Positions 7,001 to 11,113 of a stretch of 11,113 bases of DNA are shown here, one piece after another. The DNA is taken from NCBI GenBank assembly GCA_023228885.1, contig JALOAJ010000052.1, positions 1-11,113 of the forward strand, read 5' to 3'. The DNA comes from Bacillota bacterium (lineage in GTDB: Bacteria; Bacillota; Clostridia; Monoglobales; Firm-18). The first letter of the stretch is position 1, and each line of letters opens with the position of its first letter. Made by a program: the position numbers and the translations under genes. Under the pieces are notes generated by a model. The model was not told the origin of the DNA. It did not search any database and saw only the letters and a program-made list of their open reading frames with translations.

Positions 7001-10000
7001 CAAAAAATTGGTAAAGAAAAACTAAGAGCAATTGCTGATATATTTTATAATAGTCGTACAGAAAAAGGTGCAGAACTTTCCACCTTAGAAATGCAAAAGT
7101 TACTAAAAGAGCACGGATATGACGGAATAAAATATTTGAATGACTCAGAAGGCAAAAACCCGGACTTTTCATATATAGTATTTGATTCAAACCAAATTAA
7201 GTCTGCTACTGATAACATAGGCACATTTGACCCAAATAATCCGGATATAAGGTATTCCCAGGGGGATACATTTGATGAAATTATCCGCAAATACTCAATA
7301 AATAGTAAACAAAAGAAACCTCCCACAACGAACAATGCTTTTGAAAGCCCTGCTCATAACGCCCGAAACGAGAGTGGTACGGTTTCTAACACCAATATAC
7401 CACAGCCCGAAGTGGAAGTCAACCCCCAAGCGACATCGGAAACCGCAAAGGCGCAGCAGTACAGAACAAGGCAAGAGGCGGGTTTTGCAAATAAGATTGC
7501 ACAGCTTTTATCTGTTCCCGGGCGGGCAAGCAAAGAAAGCTTGCGCCCCATCGCCAACGAATTGGCGCAGGAGTTTATGCGGACGGGGGATATATCGAAA
7601 GAAAGCGCGGATGCTTTATTTGAAAAGGCATACAGCGAAGGTATTGTTATTAACGAGGATTTTTATAACCAGTATAAAGGGTTGAAAGAGGAGCTTAAAA
7701 CAAGGCGCATTGCTATTTCCGATACCGATAAGGCAAGTATCCCGGATTATAACAAGTTTAGGCAAAGCAATTTCGGCACGCTGAAAATAGTTAATGACGG
7801 AACTCCGGTTGATACAGTTTATCAAGAGCTTAGCGGGGTGTATCCGGAGTTGTTTCCGGGGGAGATAATGCATCCGGCGGAGCAGCTGCAGCATATTTCG
7901 GAAGTGGCAAAAAGCATTGCAAAGACGGAAAGCGATTTAGACAGTTTTTTGGGAGATGATTCTGAATTTTTTAAAAAATCCGCAAGGCATGAGTTTAACA
8001 ACGAGCTTGCCGGATTTAAGGCGGAAATGAGTAAAGTGAAAAGATATAACGAAAGCAGGGCGAACAAAGGGCAGACGATTAGGTCGATAGAAGAAATTTC
8101 AAAGGACTTGGCGGGGCTTGGCAAGCTAAAGCGGCAGGCTGAAAAGGTTGTTGCCAAACATCTGCTGACGGACAGGGATAATGCGCAAGTTGATAGGCTC
8201 CTAAAGGGCGAAATTGATTTTGATGATATACCTAAAAATAAGGGATATAATTTTGAGGGCATTAAAGCTGTATATGAGGCGAAAAAACCCGCATTCGACA
8301 TTGAAAATGAGTTTAAAAGGTATAATAATCAGCGGTTAGAGGAAATACACAAGGGCGTTGCGGAGGATATAGAGACTCTTCATGACTGGAAAAAGAAAAA
8401 GGGCGAATGGCGGTACATTTGGAGAACCATGCGCCGGGTGGTGCGGAATGTAGTATCGGACCGGGGCGCGGCAGAGAATATAATAGAAAAATATTTTGAC
8501 CCGATAGACGATACGGAATGGGGAAAGATTGAGTTTTTAACCGAAAAGTTTAATACGGTGCACGACTTGGAACTTTATCCGGAAGAAAGCGCAGCGGTGC
8601 AGCTTTTGGGTGAAGTGGATAGCGAAATTGATTATTTAACATCAAAGAAAAATCTTAGCAAAGCGGAAACTGAAAAGCTTGGGGAAATACAACAGCAAAA
8701 AAAAGTGTTTCTTGAAAACAGCAAAGACCTTGATATGGCAAAGGTTGAAAACGCTATCAAGACCTTTCGGGGGTTGTATGATGATTTGTTCAGCAAAATA
8801 AACGAAGTAAGGGTTAAAAACGGTTATATGCCGATTGAGTACCGAAAAAACTACTTTCCGCATTTTACAAAAAAACAAGCGGACAGCGCTTTGGGACAGG
8901 CGCTAAGCGGGATATTTGGCAATATAGAGGTTAAGGAGCTGCCTACCGAAATAGCGGGGAAAACAAAAGATTTTAAGCCCGGTACTGTTTGGCTGCCTTT
9001 CGGACAACGGCGCAAGGGGAATATGACTGATTACGATGCCGTCAAAGGCTTTGAAATGTATGCACATCTTGCAGCTGATGCAATTTATCATACCGATAAT
9101 ATTCAGCGACTTCGGGCGTTGGCGAAAGGTATACGCTATTTTTCGTCTGACGAAAACCTAAAGGCAAGGATTGATAAAATAAACAATGATGCGGATTTGT
9201 CTTTTGAGGAGAAAGCAGAGCGTGTAAACGCAATATATGAGAATGAAGATAAAAGCAGCGGCAGCGCATTTGTGCGCGTTTTAGAGGAATACACAAACCT
9301 TTTAGCCAATAAAAAAAGCAAGCGTGACAGAGGGGCAGAGGACTTTTTCGGGCGCACTAATTTATATGAAATGGCAAGGCGCGCGGAATCACAGGCTGCC
9401 GCCAATATGGTGGGCTTTAATATCGCCTCGGCAATGACAAACTTTTTCCCTATTTCGCAGACAATGGCTGCCACGGAAAAACAAGCGTGGTTGAGGGCTG
9501 CCGCCGAGGCAATGATGAACAACTTGGAAAATGACGGGTTCGAGCAGCAAAGCGGGTTCTTGACACGAAGGAAAGGGCTTGACCCGCTGATAAAAACCGG
9601 GCTTCAAAAAGCAACGGAAAAAGCGGGGGCAGTATTTGAGACGGTTGACATGACAACGGCTAACTTTGTTGTTAGGGCAAAATATTATGAGCAGCTTTCA
9701 AAAGGCAAAACCCATGCTGAGGCAATGAAAATAGCCGATACTTTTGCGGCTGAAATAATGGCGGAGCGCTCAAAGGGTGCGCAACCAACTTTATTTGGCG
9801 CAAGAAACCCCTTTGTTAAGGCGTTTACAATGTTCCAGCTGGAGCCGGCAAATCTATTGGGGAACTTGTTTGAAGATATACCGTATCAAGCAGACGGGGA
9901 TAAGAAGGAAATAGCTAAAAGACTATTTGCCTACATGGTGGCATCGTACCTGTTTAATAATCTATACAAAAAAATGTTTGGCAGACGGATGGCGTTAGAC

Positions 10001-10990
10001 CCGATTGGGTTGTTGGCTGATAACCTTCCGGACTTCTTAGATGAGGAAATAAGCACCTCACGAGTTGTTATGAATATAGGAAAAGAGCTTGCACAGGAAA
10101 TACCCTTTTTGGGTGGAGTGCTCTTTGACGGTGGGAGGCTGCCGATAACCGGGGCGTTACCTAGTCCTAAAACAGTTTACAAAGGTATAATAGGATTGTC
10201 TACCGGTGAAATGAACAAGAAAAAAGCGTTATCCAGCTTAGGTAAGGAATTTTCAAAGCCCGGATACTTGCTGTTGCCGCCGCTTGGCGGTATGCAAGCG
10301 AAAAAGACGGTAGAGGGCGCTATGGCGTTGCAAAAGGGCGGCAGTTACGGCATAGACAGCCAAGGCAGGGATGTTTTACAGTTTCCGGTTGACAGGACGG
10401 CGGGGAGCGTTGCAAAAACTCTGATAGGGGGAAAATCATCATCCAAAGGCTCGCAGGATTGGGTCAGTAGCGGGTTTAAGTCGTTATCGGCAAAAGATAC
10501 CGAACGGTATAAAGAGATGATTGCCGGCGGCGCAAAGCCGACAGAGGCATATAACATTATAAAGGATGAAAAGTCGGCGGCAGCAAGGGAAACCAAAGAG
10601 AAAAAGGCTTTTAAAGAGCGCATGGCTAAAGAAGTTCCTGCATTCCGATATTCAGATGAGGTAGAAGGATTAATAGAGCAGTACAAAGCTAAAAACGAAG
10701 GGGCAAGCGCGCCTCCGATAAGACCGGCCGAAAGAGACCGAACCTTTAAAACGCCTGCCAACAAAATTTTTAGTTTGACGGATGATTTACTGATTGAACG
10801 CCAAAGGATTTATCAAGAAATTGTTGAGAATGCATATCAAAAAATAATAGGTGCAAACATGAGTATGGATAAAAAAATAGCGCTATTAAAAGCGGCACAT
10901 ACCAAGGCAAAGGAATTGGCAGATTTGAAGTTTTTTAAAAAGCACGAAAGAGAGGTAAAAAAGCATAAAGTGATTTTGCCGATGCCATAA
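4058..10990 (+). CDS. Giant phage polyvalent protein: zincin, MuF-C-like, ADP-ribosyltransferase
   Basis: This is 2310 residues. ATG at 4058 overlaps the previous TGA (ATGA), with GAGAGG at 4044-4049. Domains in order: proline-rich N-terminus (1-100); Gly/Ala-rich hydrophobic stretches (about 246-270 and 385-402) around a conserved-looking EFTEEYLQDILEP segment; a zincin-like metallopeptidase (about 457-630) with H510-E511-L-T-H514 and candidate third ligand E566 (SEAENELVA); a MuF-C or BECR-nuclease-like domain (about 682-835; H704, QLPEKL, FYWDK, GLQLP); an ADP-ribosyltransferase-like domain of the polyvalent-protein type (about 860-1067; FKRWFG, YHGT 883-886, GFHFG 903-907, GYDGI 1020-1024, SYIVFD 1038-1043, ending DPNNPDIRYS); a low-complexity linker (about 1070-1140); and a C-terminal half (about 1145-2310) with YRKNYFPHF (1595-1603) and hydrophobic stretches near 1782-1806 and 1955-1972, which I recognise only as recurring in Firmicutes phage proteins. 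Such proteins are thought to enter the host with the DNA. Domain calls are by motif; activity is inferred. Confidence 0.85.
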   Translation: MTLENFRNSYRKTIPPKKTVMPELNSGNVMLPPMQSKPLLPGLPENFMLRQQAEPTDIRNLPNLPSKDGAAFAYPPDEPKLISRKSLDISKPQPFKDLKKGVPIVNKVLFAETYKKKFQTEDHPSLYAFYSQLDPDAKKEYYNILQKQGQESADKFLEAATQELFAKRGDKTAKLANRFSVPGRIALAGAAGLQSGVEGGRSAIKAVRGEKEQSLISAEQIGYQKARGEMGGVEGLASDVTYSIGRMAPSIAANALFPGAGTAVTFLTSGGSAYENALREGKGVNEARVYATMIGTSEAALQKIMGGVAARSGQTVIGKMAGEKITAVIEQLAKTPFMRMALHRLSDMAGEFTEEYLQDILEPVFRNIAFKENNEFKLFTKEALHSGLVGALTSGVMGFASGEDINVYRDAKAINAEYQKAGGDDVWGNISEWAGNKQFGQQAKEVNLPPKRDGAILPTKETVEALGIAQKLGVKAVVKDLPEGISGQYVNGEVIISSKTENPAMQVLFHELTHHIETAGEYGKFKAHVLNHIKSLGANIDVVRDGIISDYKDSGVTLTPSEAENELVAKFVESKMFTDEQSIKRLTQENRGLAQTIYNWISDVITKLAGTKEQKFMLEAQKMYEKALRSAEVANKEAMSKGRSYEELTKQAGIYDYSKSFTEQIKDYKQGLIPQYDTLLVGGTPNILQDIGFNALPVTINQSHVDFALNGTKDIDHFLGETILRQLPEKLEKPIAIMKSDSKSSNRVVALLEFEHNGKSVIAPVEIDGYGRQNDIRIDSNAITTVFAKDNAITKLLNNAVSKEAEGNISLFYWDKNRALSLLQRAGLQLPGGLPQDGSIHSIRESGANINTKFENVTETQQFKRWFGKSVTVDQYGKPFEVYHGTPDRGKDNFFVFKEGQGGFHFGTEEQALDVIRERKKFDGAKDGRLISAYIKLENPLVINYDIGNWSGHSLADFILNFERYNYNPEKYGVIDFTHERQKIGKEKLRAIADIFYNSRTEKGAELSTLEMQKLLKEHGYDGIKYLNDSEGKNPDFSYIVFDSNQIKSATDNIGTFDPNNPDIRYSQGDTFDEIIRKYSINSKQKKPPTTNNAFESPAHNARNESGTVSNTNIPQPEVEVNPQATSETAKAQQYRTRQEAGFANKIAQLLSVPGRASKESLRPIANELAQEFMRTGDISKESADALFEKAYSEGIVINEDFYNQYKGLKEELKTRRIAISDTDKASIPDYNKFRQSNFGTLKIVNDGTPVDTVYQELSGVYPELFPGEIMHPAEQLQHISEVAKSIAKTESDLDSFLGDDSEFFKKSARHEFNNELAGFKAEMSKVKRYNESRANKGQTIRSIEEISKDLAGLGKLKRQAEKVVAKHLLTDRDNAQVDRLLKGEIDFDDIPKNKGYNFEGIKAVYEAKKPAFDIENEFKRYNNQRLEEIHKGVAEDIETLHDWKKKKGEWRYIWRTMRRVVRNVVSDRGAAENIIEKYFDPIDDTEWGKIEFLTEKFNTVHDLELYPEESAAVQLLGEVDSEIDYLTSKKNLSKAETEKLGEIQQQKKVFLENSKDLDMAKVENAIKTFRGLYDDLFSKINEVRVKNGYMPIEYRKNYFPHFTKKQADSALGQALSGIFGNIEVKELPTEIAGKTKDFKPGTVWLPFGQRRKGNMTDYDAVKGFEMYAHLAADAIYHTDNIQRLRALAKGIRYFSSDENLKARIDKINNDADLSFEEKAERVNAIYENEDKSSGSAFVRVLEEYTNLLANKKSKRDRGAEDFFGRTNLYEMARRAESQAAANMVGFNIASAMTNFFPISQTMAATEKQAWLRAAAEAMMNNLENDGFEQQSGFLTRRKGLDPLIKTGLQKATEKAGAVFETVDMTTANFVVRAKYYEQLSKGKTHAEAMKIADTFAAEIMAERSKGAQPTLFGARNPFVKAFTMFQLEPANLLGNLFEDIPYQADGDKKEIAKRLFAYMVASYLFNNLYKKMFGRRMALDPIGLLADNLPDFLDEEISTSRVVMNIGKELAQEIPFLGGVLFDGGRLPITGALPSPKTVYKGIIGLSTGEMNKKKALSSLGKEFSKPGYLLLPPLGGMQAKKTVEGAMALQKGGSYGIDSQGRDVLQFPVDRTAGSVAKTLIGGKSSSKGSQDWVSSGFKSLSAKDTERYKEMIAGGAKPTEAYNIIKDEKSAAARETKEKKAFKERMAKEVPAFRYSDEVEGLIEQYKAKNEGASAPPIRPAERDRTFKTPANKIFSLTDDLLIERQRIYQEIVENAYQKIIGANMSMDKKIALLKAAHTKAKELADLKFFKKHEREVKKHKVILPMP

Positions 10991-10997
10991 TTCAAGA

Positions 10998-11025
10998 AAA
11001 ATAGCCCCGGTTAAGGGGCTATTTT
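10998..11025 (+). terminator. Intrinsic terminator of the late operon
   Basis: AAAATAGCCCC (10998-11008) pairs perfectly with GGGGCTATTTT (11015-11025) around a 6-base loop, giving an 11-bp stem with four G-C pairs at the loop side. The right arm ends in a T-run and the left arm begins with an A-run, so the hairpin could end transcription from both directions. It starts 8 bases after the stop of the giant gene and is the only clear terminator in the window, which supports a single transcript for the upstream genes. Confidence 0.92.
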
Positions 11026-11113
11026 AGTGGTTATATAGGGGGTGTTTCTGTTTCTATTCCTACTCATACCAATGGGAAAGCCTGTAATCAAGGGCAATCG
11101 TTTTGCATGTCAA

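Noticed and set aside
7822..8301. A 159-codon minus-strand open frame
   Set aside because: It is Ser/Leu-rich, lies antisense to the giant gene in a region whose + frame has recognisable phage segments, and has no start signal.
11072..11113. GKPVIKG as the start of a DUF433-type antitoxin
   Set aside because: Only 14 residues are visible, the following residues (NRFACQ) do not fit the usual GTRI continuation, and there is no ribosome binding site.
11085..11113. A minus-strand promoter beginning with TTGACA at the right edge
   Set aside because: The -35-like hexamer is perfect, but the sequence 17 bases further (TGATTA) is a poor -10, so it is not supported.
1..11113. CRISPR arrays, tRNA or rRNA genes, insertion sequences
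   Set aside because: No regularly spaced direct repeats, cloverleaf sequences, transposase motifs or terminal inverted repeats were seen; nearly all of the window is coding for phage proteins.

Overview
The window looks like the late, structural end of a tailed phage or prophage from a Gram-positive, probably clostridial, host. The grounds are moderately AT-rich DNA, strong G-rich Shine-Dalgarno sites before most genes, and a set of tail, holin, amidase and polyvalent-protein genes of the kinds found in Firmicutes phages. All genes lie on the + strand and are packed with overlaps of 1, 4 or 8 bases or gaps of 0-3 bases, so this reads as one long late operon. There are no integrase, repressor, terminase, capsid, tRNA or host genes, so nothing here decides whether the phage is temperate.

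Layout. (1) Positions 3-1702 hold tail or adsorption genes: the 3' end of a tail structural protein, a small tail-associated protein with no ordinary start codon (about 239-469), a right-handed beta-helix protein (462-1328), and a small accessory protein (1328-1702). (2) Positions 1702-2828 hold the lysis cassette: a 38-residue XkdX-like peptide, a holin, and a zinc amidase endolysin with a wall-binding tail that resembles an SLH repeat. (3) Positions 2829-10990 hold two further genes in the same operon. One is a 410-residue Ala/Gln/Tyr/Arg-rich protein resembling proteins of clostridial phage virions. The other is a 2310-residue polyvalent protein. The operon closes with a strong intrinsic terminator at 10998-11025.

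The giant protein carries, in order, a proline-rich N-terminus, hydrophobic Gly/Ala-rich stretches, a zincin-like metallopeptidase domain (HELTH), a domain resembling MuF-C or a related nuclease-like domain, an ADP-ribosyltransferase-like domain (YHGT, GFHFG), a low-complexity linker, and a C-terminal half of about 1170 residues with no assigned function. Known proteins of this class are thought to be packaged in the virion and injected with the DNA. A reasonable inference is that the 410-residue protein and the giant protein form a delivery unit: one helps build or pass the ejection conduit, and the other carries effector domains into the host. The pentapeptide SVPGR occurs twice in the giant protein, the second time at the effector/C-module boundary, which raises the untested idea that it is processed by its own peptidase.
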